From the NCBI GenBank assembly GCA_002839825.1, contig PGYU01000001.1, positions 248,001 through 312,000 on the forward strand: a DNA stretch of 64,000 nt, written 5' to 3'. Position numbers and translations under genes: made by a program. How positions within the stretch are numbered: the stretch's first letter is position 1; each line of letters starts with the position of its first letter. Shown here piece by piece: positions 1-8,644 of this stretch. A model generated the notes under the pieces. The model searched no databases. It saw only the letters and a list, made by a program, of their open reading frames with translations, and had not been told where the DNA came from. Source of the stretch: Ignavibacteriae bacterium HGW-Ignavibacteriae-1 (GTDB lineage Bacteria; Bacteroidota; Ignavibacteria; Kapaibacteriales; UBA2268).

Positions 1-1
1 G

Positions 2-1759
2 ATTTCAACACTGCAAGTCGTAATGTGCACACTTCATGCCGGTGGTAAGTTTGACAAAAACACATACAAAGTATCCGGTGGTTTGCATGGTGTCGGCGTT
101 TCATGCGTAAACGCCTTGTCAGAATATGCAGAAGTCGTGGTTAAACGCGATGGTAAAGAATTCAGACAAACTTATTCAGAAGGTATCCCTACTTCGGAAG
201 TAATCGAAGTCGGCAAAACCTCTGACAGAGGAACCTACGTTTACTTTCTTCCCGATAAGACTTTATTCAAAACTGTCGAATTCAAATATGACAAAACCTC
301 AGAAAGATTGCGCGAACTTGCATTCCTGAATCCCGAAGTCACTATAACATTTATTGACGAAAGACCCGAAGATGGCAATCTTGAAGATGTGTTCCATTAC
401 GAAGGCGGCATCGTTGATTTTGTGAAATATATTGACAGTCACAATTCGCAATTAGTTGATATAATTTATATCAAGGGCGTAGAGCCCGGTGAAACCGGAG
501 CCGAAACAGTGGCTGAAATTGCTTTCCAGTACAATAATGCGTACAATGAAAATGTAATTTCGTATGTCAATAACATTAATACTATCGAAGGTGGCACGCA
601 CGTTACAGGATTCAGGTCAGCACTAACGCGGACTTTGAATCAATATGCGGCTAATATCAACAAAAAAAATAACAAAGTTCAACTCGTTGGCGATGACTTC
701 CGCGAAGGTTTGACTGCGATTATTTCAATCAAAGTTGCCGAACCTCAATTCGAAGGACAAACCAAGACAAAGCTCGGAAACGGCGAGGTCGAAGGAATTG
801 TCAGGACAATCGTTAATGACAAACTAAACCAATATCTTGATTTAAATCCTGCTGCCGCAAAGCGAATAATCGAAAAGGCACAATTGGCTGCTGAAGCCAG
901 AATTGCAGCGAAAAAGTCGCGTGAACTTGTTCGTCGCAAAAATGCACTCGAAAACTCTACATTGCCCGGCAAACTTGCTGATTGCTCTTTGAATTCGCCT
1001 GTTGATACTGAAATTTACATAGTCGAAGGTGATTCGGCAGGTGGCTCTGCAAAACAAGGGCGTGATAGACGTTTCCAAGCGATTTTACCTTTGAAAGGTA
1101 AGATTTTGAACGTCCAAAAAGCACGTATCAATAAAATTTTGGAAAATGAAGAAATCAGGACAATCATCACCGCACTCGGTTCGGGTTTTGGTGAAGATTT
1201 CGATCCGGAAAAATTACGCTACGGCAAAATCATTTTAATGGCGGATGCCGATGTTGACGGTTCGCATATTCGCACGCTGCTTCTGACCTTATTTTTCAAC
1301 TATATGAAAGATTTGATTCTGGACGGAAAGCTTTATATTGCTCAACCGCCACTTTATAAGCTCAAAAAGGGGAGACTCGAATATTACGCTTATAATGATG
1401 CCCAAAGAGACGAACTGTTAGACAGAATCCGCAAGGAATCATCAAAAAATAAAGTTGAAGAACCGGTAGTCGAACCCACAGGCGAAGACCAAGTAGAGGA
1501 AGACTCAGAAAATGAATTAATTTTGGAAGCCAAAAAAGACGGTATCCAAATTTCAAGATTTAAAGGTCTTGGCGAAATGAATCCTGACCAACTTTGGGAT
1601 ACAACAATGAATCCCGAAACACGGACTTTGCTCCAAGTAACCTTGGGCGAAGCAATTCAAGCATCTATGGTTTTCCAAACGCTTATGGGTGACAAAGTTG
1701 AACCCCGACGCGAATTTATAGAACGTAATGCACATTATGTCAAAAATTTGGATGTATAA
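2..1759 (+). CDS. gyrB: DNA gyrase subunit B, 3' portion
   Basis: ATPase and strand-passage subunit of DNA gyrase, which introduces negative supercoils with GyrA. The reading frame is open at the left edge, so the N-terminal part of the ATPase domain is missing. The first visible residues continue into HAGGKFD and the SGGLHGVG ATP-lid motif. The TOPRIM domain follows, with EGDSAGGSA, the ILPLKGKILNV region and the metal-binding DADVDGSHI. The C-terminal RFKGLGEMNPDQLW motif is GyrB-like. An acidic low-complexity stretch of about 35 residues (nt 1450-1545) lies between the TOPRIM domain and that motif. GyrB is preferred over ParE from these motifs. No gyrA, recF or dnaN lies nearby. The stop codon overlaps the next start by one base (TAATG), suggesting coupled translation. 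Confidence 0.96.
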   Translation: MSTLQVVMCTLHAGGKFDKNTYKVSGGLHGVGVSCVNALSEYAEVVVKRDGKEFRQTYSEGIPTSEVIEVGKTSDRGTYVYFLPDKTLFKTVEFKYDKTSERLRELAFLNPEVTITFIDERPEDGNLEDVFHYEGGIVDFVKYIDSHNSQLVDIIYIKGVEPGETGAETVAEIAFQYNNAYNENVISYVNNINTIEGGTHVTGFRSALTRTLNQYAANINKKNNKVQLVGDDFREGLTAIISIKVAEPQFEGQTKTKLGNGEVEGIVRTIVNDKLNQYLDLNPAAAKRIIEKAQLAAEARIAAKKSRELVRRKNALENSTLPGKLADCSLNSPVDTEIYIVEGDSAGGSAKQGRDRRFQAILPLKGKILNVQKARINKILENEEIRTIITALGSGFGEDFDPEKLRYGKIILMADADVDGSHIRTLLLTLFFNYMKDLILDGKLYIAQPPLYKLKKGRLEYYAYNDAQRDELLDRIRKESSKNKVEEPVVEPTGEDQVEEDSENELILEAKKDGIQISRFKGLGEMNPDQLWDTTMNPETRTLLQVTLGEAIQASMVFQTLMGDKVEPRREFIERNAHYVKNLDV

Positions 1760-3093
1760 TGAAAAAGTTTCAATTTTTAATTGCTTTGATGATATTTTTA
1801 TCGTCTTCGGCATTGATTGCACAGCCGCTTGAAAACGCGGAAGCCTTCATTGTGGATTATTTTGAAGGTAAAATCACCGAAACACACAGTAAGTTAGATT
1901 CTGCAGCCCGCACTCAAATCACCGTTGAGCAATTAACGATGATTAGAGGGCAGATTGATGCACAATTGGGTAAACTGAAATCCATAAATGAGCCTGCATA
2001 TCAGTCATACGGCGGGAATGATGTTTTTGTTTTCCCCGTTGCTTTTGAAAAAGGTGAGCTTGATATAACAGTTGCCGTCAGTAAGAGTAGCGAAATTTCT
2101 ACTTTTTACATGGCACCTCGAGCAAATACGCTCCCATATCAAGTTCCTGAATATGCAGACACGACAAAATTCTCCGAAGTGGATATAACTTTTACTCAAG
2201 ATAGGTTTGTTTTGCCCGGTACAATTTCCATCCCTGATTCAAAAAATGAAGAAGTACCAGTAGTGATACTTGTTCATGGGTCAGGTGCTCATGATAGAGA
2301 CGAGTCAATCGGACCAAATAAAACTTTCCGCGATTTAGCTTGGGGTCTCTCATCTAAGGGTGTAGCTGTATTGAGATACGAAAAGAGAACTCATACTTAT
2401 GGCAACGAAATCGGCGAGTATATTGATAATTTGGATTTGTCATTTGAAGTCATTGATGATGCTGTTGCTGCAGCACAGTATTTGTATGATAATGCCGATA
2501 AATATAATATTGACAAAAATAGAATTTTCGTTCTCGGACACAGCCTTGGTGGCGGATTATTACCCCGTATTGATGCTCGCCAACCTAAATTGAAGGGTTT
2601 AATATCATTCGCAGGCATGGGCAGAAGAGTTGAAGATGTGCTCGTTGACCAATATGGCTATTTGTTCGCTCTTGATGGTGAGTTCACTGAAGAAGAACAG
2701 AAAATGCTTGATGAATTGAAAAGTAAGCTAAAAACTGCCTTATCTCCGGATTTGAAAGCATCAACTTCGCGTGACTCTTTGCCATTAAGTTTACCGGCTA
2801 ATTATTGGCTTGATTTCCGTACAATGGACGGCGCCAAAGAGGCAAAAACAATTACCAAACCTATACTAGTGTTGCATGGCGAACGCGATTATCAAGTTAC
2901 TCAAGTGGATTTCGATATATGGAAAGAAGCGCTGAAAAACAATAAACAAGCGAAATTTATTTCATATCCCGGGCTGAATCACCTTTTCTTATTTGGTGAG
3001 CAAAAAAGTAATCCTCAGGAATATTACATAAGAGGCAATGTCAACCCAAAGGTAATCGAGGATATTATTAACTGGATTCAAACAGTTAAGTGA
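1759..3093 (+). CDS. Exported alpha/beta hydrolase with N-terminal DUF3887-like domain
   Basis: A 444-residue protein with a signal peptide (residues 1-21, ending in a small-residue ALIAQ-type site), so it probably acts in the periplasm. Residues about 25-120 resemble the DUF3887 cap often fused to dienelactone-hydrolase/S33-type enzymes. Residues 150-444 form the alpha/beta hydrolase fold, with an HGSGAHDRD oxyanion-type loop, nucleophile Ser262 in GHSLGG, acid Asp377 in HGERDYQ and His408 in GLNHLF. This is a complete catalytic triad. The substrate cannot be read from sequence; an esterase or peptidase on small molecules is plausible. The gene starts inside the gyrB stop codon, so the two may be translationally coupled although no functional link is apparent. 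Confidence 0.85.
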   Translation: MKKFQFLIALMIFLSSSALIAQPLENAEAFIVDYFEGKITETHSKLDSAARTQITVEQLTMIRGQIDAQLGKLKSINEPAYQSYGGNDVFVFPVAFEKGELDITVAVSKSSEISTFYMAPRANTLPYQVPEYADTTKFSEVDITFTQDRFVLPGTISIPDSKNEEVPVVILVHGSGAHDRDESIGPNKTFRDLAWGLSSKGVAVLRYEKRTHTYGNEIGEYIDNLDLSFEVIDDAVAAAQYLYDNADKYNIDKNRIFVLGHSLGGGLLPRIDARQPKLKGLISFAGMGRRVEDVLVDQYGYLFALDGEFTEEEQKMLDELKSKLKTALSPDLKASTSRDSLPLSLPANYWLDFRTMDGAKEAKTITKPILVLHGERDYQVTQVDFDIWKEALKNNKQAKFISYPGLNHLFLFGEQKSNPQEYYIRGNVNPKVIEDIINWIQTVK

Positions 3094-3117
3094 TATTTCT
3101 TAATAATACTTCGTACA

Positions 3118-3161
3118 TTAACTAAAAATTAACATAAATTGAATAAGTTTGTATATGTTAA
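3118..3161 (+). promoter_or_regulatory. Pho-box-like direct repeats upstream of the two-component operon
   Basis: TTAACT (3118-3123) and TTAACA (3129-3134) are 6-mers spaced 11 bases start to start. Weaker copies continue the same phase: TGAATA at 3140 and GTATAT at 3151. The block also contains an inverted repeat, TTAACATA (3129-3136) with TATGTTAA (3154-3161). Direct repeats of TTAACA with 11-bp periodicity are the known form of the Bacillus PhoP box. Here they sit 27-70 bases before a PhoB/PhoR-like pair, so autoregulation is inferred, not shown. Confidence 0.4.
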
Positions 3162-3187
3162 GTTAATCAAATACAAATCGAATATTT

Positions 3188-3919
3188 ATGCTAAATGACA
3201 CAAGTTATTTGACCGAAATGCCTAACGTTAAAGGTACTCCTGCAAAATTAATTGCAATTGTTGACGACGAGCCGGATATTGTCGAGTTGGTTTCTATACA
3301 TTTGGTAAAAGCCGGATATAAAGTAAAATCATTCGAAGATGCCGAGAGTTTGTTCAGATTTTTGAAAACAAATATCCCGGATTTATTCATTTTGGATTTG
3401 ATGCTTCCCGATGCAGATGGTTTTGAAATCTGCAAATATCTTAAAAAAGAAGAAAAATATTCGAATATTCCGGTGATCATGCTTACTGCGAGAACCGATG
3501 AAATGGACAAGGTTCTAGGCTTGGAGCTCGGTGCTGATGATTACGTCACCAAACCATTTTCGCCACGCGAACTTGTTGCGAGAGTCAAAGTTGTTTTGCG
3601 TCGCGACGACAAGTCTGCTAAATCGCAGAAAATCAAAATTGGTGATATACTCGAAATTGACCTCCAGAAATATGATATTTTCGTAGAAGGAGTCAAAGTC
3701 GAATTAACTTCTACCGAATTCAGAATACTCAAATTGCTCTCTGAACGCAAGGGATGGGTCTATGCTCGCGACCAAATTCTTGATTACCTCGGTGTGCAAG
3801 ACAAAGGGGTTTTGGATAGAACAGTTGATGTTCATATCAAAAATCTTCGCGAAAAATTAGGTGTAGCCGGAAAATTCATCAAAAATATTCGCGGCGTTGG
3901 CTACAAACTTGAAGTATAA
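3188..3919 (+). CDS. OmpR/PhoB-family response regulator
   Basis: DNA-binding response regulator of 243 residues. The receiver domain (about 20-140) has the acidic pair Asp26-Asp27, phospho-acceptor Asp70 in FILDLMLPD, Thr100 and Lys122 in YVTKPFS. A winged-helix trans_reg_C domain (about 148-243) follows, with the recognition-helix signature RTVDVHIKNLREKLG and the terminal IRGVGYKL. Its stop overlaps the start of the histidine kinase by one base, so the two form an operon. The sequence and its partner look most like PhoB/PhoR. No pst or phoU genes lie in the window, so a phosphate role rests on similarity and on the Pho-box-like repeats upstream. A start at the second Met (residue 11) is also possible. 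Confidence 0.92.
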   Translation: MLNDTSYLTEMPNVKGTPAKLIAIVDDEPDIVELVSIHLVKAGYKVKSFEDAESLFRFLKTNIPDLFILDLMLPDADGFEICKYLKKEEKYSNIPVIMLTARTDEMDKVLGLELGADDYVTKPFSPRELVARVKVVLRRDDKSAKSQKIKIGDILEIDLQKYDIFVEGVKVELTSTEFRILKLLSERKGWVYARDQILDYLGVQDKGVLDRTVDVHIKNLREKLGVAGKFIKNIRGVGYKLEV

Positions 3920-5667
3920 TGAAATCATTATCCACTAAAATCTTCCTTAGTTTTTTTCTGGTAATAATCATTTTTACCTCATTGATTTTATTATTTACTT
4001 TCAAAACAACTCGCGAACACTATATTGAAACTTTCGCTAAAGATTTGCGAAATCTTAATCTAACGATTATCAAACCTGTCAAACAATATTTGATTAGTTC
4101 TGATTATGACAGCTTACGCGAGTACATTAACGAACACGGCAAAAATATCAATATCCGATTAACAGTTGTAGATTCTACAGGGTTTGTTCTTGCAGATTCT
4201 AAATCCGACCCGATGTTAATGGAAAATCATATGTCTCGCCCCGAATTTCAAAAAGCTTTGAAAGGCAGCAATGATGCTACTCTACGATATTCTACTACTG
4301 TTCATGATGAAATGCTTTACGTTGCAATTCCAATTTATGTAAGTGGAGATTTACTTGGCATTGCTCGCGTTAGTATGTTCCTTAGCGATATTGATGCTCT
4401 TACAACGCGTTTAGCTTCCGATATAATGAATATTGCGGCTGTAATATTGGTACTTATTCTCATCGGAATCCTGTTCTTTTCGCGAAAACTCAGTAAACCT
4501 CTGACGCAATTATCTCAGGCGTCTCGCAAAGTAGCACTTGGCGATTTTGATATTAAGGTGTTCATCAAAGGTCGAGATGAAATCAACGAGCTTGCAGTAA
4601 ATTTCAATCATATGACTGAACGACTCAAAGCGCTATTTGATTTAGTCACTTCCCAAAAGGAAGAGTATCAAACCGTTATTTCGTCAATTCAAGAAGGGTT
4701 AATCGTTACAGACACTTCAGGCAAAATACTGTTGTCAAATACAGGTTTTCATAATATTGTAAAGACCAATAATGTGCTTAACAAAACTATTGAAAACATT
4801 TTCCAAGATGAGCAAGTGCTTGAACTATTCAGATCTGTTCTCAAAAAGAAGAAGCCCCAAACAAATGAAATCCGAATCTACGAAAGTTATTACATTTGTA
4901 GCGCCAACTACATTGCATTGAAGAACGAAATCGTGCTTTTATTCCACGATATTACTAGTATCAAGCGATTAGAAACCATGAAGAAGGATTTAGTAGTAAA
5001 TGTGTCGCATGAATTAAGAACGCCACTTACCGCCATTAAAGGCTTTGTAGAAACGCTCGAAGACGAAGCCAATGAACGTGATAAACATTACATCGAAATA
5101 ATTAAACGCCATACAGACAGGCTTATCAACATTGTACAAGATTTGCTAAACTTATCGGAACTCGAAGAACGACAATCCCAAGTCATGCTCTCTAAGGTGG
5201 ATTTGAGAGTTTTGCTCGAAAATCTGACCAAGATATTTGAATATAAATTATCCGAAAAAAATCTTAAACTAATCATTCACGTGGACGAAGCATTCCCGAA
5301 AATCAAGATTGACCCTTTCAAAATGGAACAAGTTTTTGTAAATTTGATTGATAACGCAATAAAATACACTGACGCAGGATTTGTAAAAATAAAAATCTTT
5401 CAAAAACGCGATAGGGCAATTATTGAAATTTCGGATAGCGGAGTCGGAATTCCCCAAGAGCATCATCCAAGAATTTTTGAACGCTTTTATACTGTGGACA
5501 AGTCGCGTTCCAAGAAGTATGGCGGAACGGGATTGGGACTATCAATCGTAAAGCATATAGTTCTTTTGCATCATGGCGAAATCAATGTTGAAAACAACCC
5601 GGACGGCGGTACAAGATTTGTCATTTCAATTCCAATCAAACTAAAAATTAAGCCGATTAGCTCCTAA
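3919..5667 (+). CDS. PhoR-like membrane sensor histidine kinase
   Basis: Sensor kinase of 582 residues, partner of the preceding response regulator. TM1 spans about residues 8-28. A Cache/PAS-like periplasmic sensor (about 30-165) follows, then TM2 (about 170-190), HAMP (about 190-240), a cytoplasmic PAS (about 250-345), HisKA with His364 in NVSHELRTPLTAIKGF, and HATPase_c. The ATPase domain has N479 in the N box (NLIDNAIKY), a DSGVGIP G1 box and a GGTGLGLSIVKH G2 box. All catalytic boxes are intact, so it should autophosphorylate. The layout is that of PhoR/ResE-type kinases with an extra-cytoplasmic sensor. The signal sensed is unknown. It is translated with a one-base overlap from the regulator gene. 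Confidence 0.92.
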   Translation: MKSLSTKIFLSFFLVIIIFTSLILLFTFKTTREHYIETFAKDLRNLNLTIIKPVKQYLISSDYDSLREYINEHGKNINIRLTVVDSTGFVLADSKSDPMLMENHMSRPEFQKALKGSNDATLRYSTTVHDEMLYVAIPIYVSGDLLGIARVSMFLSDIDALTTRLASDIMNIAAVILVLILIGILFFSRKLSKPLTQLSQASRKVALGDFDIKVFIKGRDEINELAVNFNHMTERLKALFDLVTSQKEEYQTVISSIQEGLIVTDTSGKILLSNTGFHNIVKTNNVLNKTIENIFQDEQVLELFRSVLKKKKPQTNEIRIYESYYICSANYIALKNEIVLLFHDITSIKRLETMKKDLVVNVSHELRTPLTAIKGFVETLEDEANERDKHYIEIIKRHTDRLINIVQDLLNLSELEERQSQVMLSKVDLRVLLENLTKIFEYKLSEKNLKLIIHVDEAFPKIKIDPFKMEQVFVNLIDNAIKYTDAGFVKIKIFQKRDRAIIEISDSGVGIPQEHHPRIFERFYTVDKSRSKKYGGTGLGLSIVKHIVLLHHGEINVENNPDGGTRFVISIPIKLKIKPISS

Positions 5668-5748
5668 TTGCATTGTTTGTAATATTTGATTTCCCTAATT
5701 AATCCAAATTCCTTATTTTCGTTTCATTGATTTGGCAATTTTGGCAGA

Positions 5749-6366
5749 ATGATAATTAATAATCTAAATAATACAAACGATTTAATAGAAGATTTCGCGA
5801 TAATTTCGCAAATACTCGCAGGAGATAGCAATCTATTCGCTAAGTTGGTCTCCAAGTATTCCCGTGTAGTAAAGAGTCTTATCCGCAAAATGATTCGCGA
5901 CGAAGACGACATAGATGATTTGACTCAAGAGACCTTCATCAAAGCCTATAAAGCCCTATCAAGTTTCAAGGAAGGATTCTCGTTTTCATCCTGGATTTAC
6001 AGAATTGCTTCAAACACTTGTATAGATTTCATGCGCCGCAAACGTTTCAATTTTGTATCAATTGATCAACCTATCACAAAGGCGGGTGATGACGAGCAGT
6101 ATATTGACATCGAAGACCAAGATAATACTCCCGAATTAGCGTACATGCTGAATGAGCGGAAAAGAGCTGTCGAGGATGCGATTGACGGGCTGCCTGATAA
6201 TTATAAAGTCATTATCAAGATGCGTCACGAAGATGAGTTGGAGTATGCTGAGATTTCAAAATTGCTCAATATGCCACTTGGTACTGTAAAAGCACACCTA
6301 TTCAGGGCACGAAAAATTTTACTTTCGACTCTCAAGCAAAATAAATCACTTTTTAGTGATTTTTAA
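5749..6366 (+). CDS. RNA polymerase sigma-70 family (ECF-type) sigma factor
   Basis: A 205-residue sigma factor with region 2 (about residues 25-95; the DLTQETFIKAYKALSSF and SWIYRIASNTCIDFMRRKR core-binding and -10 recognition segments) and region 4 (about 140-195; LPDNYKVIIKMRHEDELEYAEIS followed by a helix-turn-helix with PLGTVKAHLFRARKIL). Size and domain content are those of ECF (group 4) factors, close to the RpoE/SigW type. No anti-sigma factor gene is adjacent: the next gene is convergent and metabolic. Regulation may therefore be transcriptional or by a distant partner. Its last codons form one arm of a hairpin that overlaps the stop. Confidence 0.92.
   Translation: MIINNLNNTNDLIEDFAIISQILAGDSNLFAKLVSKYSRVVKSLIRKMIRDEDDIDDLTQETFIKAYKALSSFKEGFSFSSWIYRIASNTCIDFMRRKRFNFVSIDQPITKAGDDEQYIDIEDQDNTPELAYMLNERKRAVEDAIDGLPDNYKVIIKMRHEDELEYAEISKLLNMPLGTVKAHLFRARKILLSTLKQNKSLFSDF
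6343..6364. terminator. Hairpin between convergent genes, overlapping both stop codons
   Basis: Perfect 8-bp stem AAATCACT (6343-6350) / AGTGATTT (6355-6362) with a TTTT loop, ending in a short T run. It is built from the last codons of the sigma-factor gene and lies at the stop of the convergent guanine deaminase gene. It is probably a bidirectional terminator. The T tract on the plus strand is short, which lowers confidence. Confidence 0.5.
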
Positions 6367-7640
6367 AGACTTCCATAAACACGCTTACCTGCAATCAAAA
6401 CAGCTTTTGCAGATTGGTTGAATTTTTTGTAAATCAAACTCCGCAAAATATCTTCCGAATTAGCTGACAATTGCTTGATATCCAAATCAAAAATCGCTAA
6501 ATCGGCATCTAATCCTATATGAATTGTACCAACTTTATCGGCGATATTCAAATTTTCGGCGGCTCCTTTTGTGCTCAAATAAAAGGCATTTGCTGCTGAA
6601 ATATCATTACCGTTTTCATCTTTTGAAATGTCGTAACTTTTAGATGTTTCAATGGCTTCCTTAGCTTCATTTAACATGGATAATGAATACCCTGCAGCAA
6701 CATCAGTTCCAAGCCCGATTCTCAAACCCATTTTTTGGTAGTCTACCAAAGGCATAATTCCACTCGATAGATAGCGATTCGATGTAGGGCAGTGGCACAC
6801 TATACTTCGAGCATTTTGAATCATTGCGAGTTCGGTTTGGTCTAAGTAGATGCAATGTGCAAGCAAAGTTTTATCAGTCAGCAGCCCCGTTTTGTCATAA
6901 ATTCCAGTGTAATTATCGAATTCCGGGTGCAATTTTTTCATAAGCTCAAGTTCGGATTTGTTTTCAGCTAAATGAGTTTGAATGAATAAGTCATTCGATT
7001 TTGCAAAATTTGCAGAATAGCTCATAAGCTCTTTAGTGCAACTTCCGGCGTATCGAGGCGTGACAATGTATTGCAACTTCTCTGAATTTGTGAGATGATG
7101 CTTGTTCACCAAAAAATCAATATCAGACTTGATAGTTTCAAGCGATGAGAAATATCCCGCTTCATTTGGCAAATCAATCAACGAATTGCCAATGAAAGCT
7201 CTGATTCCAATGTCAGATGCCGTTTCAAATGCGATTGAAGTGGCATGTCGATGAATTGAGCAATAAGTTACAATCGTAGTTGTCCCAAATGACAATGCCT
7301 CATTGAAAAATGCAACTGATTGTTCGTGAGCAAATTGTTCATTTGAAAATTTTGATTCGAGAGGGATAATATAGTTGCTCAACCATGGCAGCAATGCACC
7401 CTTTCCGATACCGATTGCACTATACTGCGGAAGGTGCGAATGTAAATCAATAAACCCGGGTGTTATAACGCTATTGCTCAAATCAACTATTCTGTCATTG
7501 TTGCCGGTCAATTTTTCGGAGTATGGCTCTAATGATGCTATTTTGCCTTGTTCATCAATTGTCAAGCAATAATCGCACAAAAAGTCACATTTGTCATGAT
7601 TGACAGGATTCAAAAAATTACTTCTTAAGATTGTTTTCAT
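6363..7640 (-). CDS. guaD: Guanine deaminase (amidohydrolase superfamily)
   Basis: Hydrolyses guanine to xanthine and ammonia in purine salvage and catabolism. The 425-residue form starts at the ATG at 7640. A longer open frame runs to 7853 but would overlap the divergent LytR_C gene and adds residues unlike the family, so I reject it. Metal-site motifs are PGFIDLHSHLPQY (HxH), HLAENKSE, LLAHCIYL and GLGTDVAAGYS with the metal/catalytic Asp. The combination PQY, SNRYLSSG and GTDVA-GYS is characteristic of guanine deaminase rather than other cytosine/adenosine deaminases. It shares a roughly 64-base divergent promoter region with the next gene and converges on the sigma-factor gene. No other purine catabolism genes are adjacent. 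Confidence 0.88.
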   Translation of the reverse strand: MKTILRSNFLNPVNHDKCDFLCDYCLTIDEQGKIASLEPYSEKLTGNNDRIVDLSNSVITPGFIDLHSHLPQYSAIGIGKGALLPWLSNYIIPLESKFSNEQFAHEQSVAFFNEALSFGTTTIVTYCSIHRHATSIAFETASDIGIRAFIGNSLIDLPNEAGYFSSLETIKSDIDFLVNKHHLTNSEKLQYIVTPRYAGSCTKELMSYSANFAKSNDLFIQTHLAENKSELELMKKLHPEFDNYTGIYDKTGLLTDKTLLAHCIYLDQTELAMIQNARSIVCHCPTSNRYLSSGIMPLVDYQKMGLRIGLGTDVAAGYSLSMLNEAKEAIETSKSYDISKDENGNDISAANAFYLSTKGAAENLNIADKVGTIHIGLDADLAIFDLDIKQLSANSEDILRSLIYKKFNQSAKAVLIAGKRVYGSL

Positions 7641-7704
7641 TTCATTCTCGGCACAGAATTTGATTAAATAGTCTAATATGTATAATTTAAAATAAGTTTC
7701 AAAT

Positions 7705-8151
7705 ATGTTCGGAAATATAGTAAAATATCTTAATTTAACAATAATTTTTGTCCTTACAGGTGCAGTTGCCTTGTTGTTAAGCTCATTTATAGATAGGGTC
7801 TTCATCTCTCCGCCTGTATCGGCATCTTTATCGGAGGATTTGAAGAACAACAAGCAGGAAGTGATTCAAATCAACATCTTGAACGCTTCAGGGGAAGCCG
7901 GACTTGCAGCACGAGCCAAAGAATATTTGAGAGTTCGCGGATTCGATGTAGTCGAAATTGGAAATTATCCTGAAAATCTTGAAAATAGCAAAATTATTGA
8001 CAGATTGGGAGACATCAATTCGGCATACAAAGTAGCTTATGCAGTTGGAATTACCGATTCGCTCATCACATCGCAAATTGATTCGAGTCTGTTTCTCAGG
8101 TCTTCAATTATACTCGGCAAGGATTTTGCTTTACTCAAGCCTTTCAAATAA
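7705..8151 (+). CDS. Membrane-anchored LytR_C domain protein
   Basis: A 148-residue protein with one N-terminal transmembrane segment (about residues 9-30) and a C-terminal LytR_C-type domain (about 52-146). The domain is recognised by INILNASGEAGLAARAKEYL, then RGFDVVEIGNY and the terminal SIILGKDF. This domain is found at the C-terminus of LytR-CpsA-Psr proteins and as stand-alone membrane proteins. Its biochemical role is unclear, though a cell-envelope role is usual. It lies 57 bases before rsfS on the same strand and may be the first gene of the rsfS-argS unit. It starts 64 bases from the divergent guaD start. Confidence 0.8.
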   Translation: MFGNIVKYLNLTIIFVLTGAVALLLSSFIDRVFISPPVSASLSEDLKNNKQEVIQINILNASGEAGLAARAKEYLRVRGFDVVEIGNYPENLENSKIIDRLGDINSAYKVAYAVGITDSLITSQIDSSLFLRSSIILGKDFALLKPFK

Positions 8152-8208
8152 AATTTTATCCCATCGCAAAACGTCATACGAATATGTTCAACTATTTTAA
8201 ACGGTCAT

Positions 8209-8643
8209 TTGTCAAAATTTGGTAAACCTCGTACTTCAAAAGGCTTAGCTACACTATGTGCTAAAATTGCAGACAGTAAGCTCGCCCATGATATTTTAAT
8301 AATGAATCTCTCCGAAATTGATACAGCACCATCAGACTTTTTTGTGATTTGCACTTGCGATAGCGATGTGCAAGTTGATGCTGTTGTAAATGCTATCAAC
8401 CGAACGATTAGAGAGTTTGGATTTGCAAGACCTGCTATGGAAGGAATGAATTCCAAAGAGTGGGTCATCCTTGATTTCTTCGATGTAGTGTGCCATGTGA
8501 TGATTTCGCAATCTCGCAACTACTACAAACTCGAAAAACTTTGGGGCGACGCAGCATTTATGAAAATGAATGATGACGGCGAACTTCGTGCTTTGAAAAA
8601 AGCTGATTTGTTAAGCGTAATAAGAGAGAAGGTCTTAGATTAG
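8209..8643 (+). CDS. rsfS: Ribosome silencing factor RsfS (Iojap family)
   Basis: Binds ribosomal protein uL14 and blocks subunit joining when nutrients are scarce. The 144 residues match the family: LCAKIADSKLAHDILIMNLSE, then SDFFVICTCDSDVQVDAV and the C-terminal EWVILDFFDVVCHVM with YYKLEKLWGDA. The proposed start is TTG at 8209, because no in-frame ATG exists between the previous stop (8151) and this point and the family needs about this much N-terminus. The next in-frame Met is residue 33, inside the conserved domain. The stop is one base before the argS ATG, so the two are co-translated. Confidence 0.92.
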   Translation: MSKFGKPRTSKGLATLCAKIADSKLAHDILIMNLSEIDTAPSDFFVICTCDSDVQVDAVVNAINRTIREFGFARPAMEGMNSKEWVILDFFDVVCHVMISQSRNYYKLEKLWGDAAFMKMNDDGELRALKKADLLSVIREKVLD

Positions 8644-8644
8644 A

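Noticed and set aside
7641-7853. 71-residue N-terminal extension of the guanine deaminase frame
   Set aside because: It overlaps the divergent LytR_C gene and the added residues do not resemble the family. The ATG at 7640 gives the usual N-terminus.
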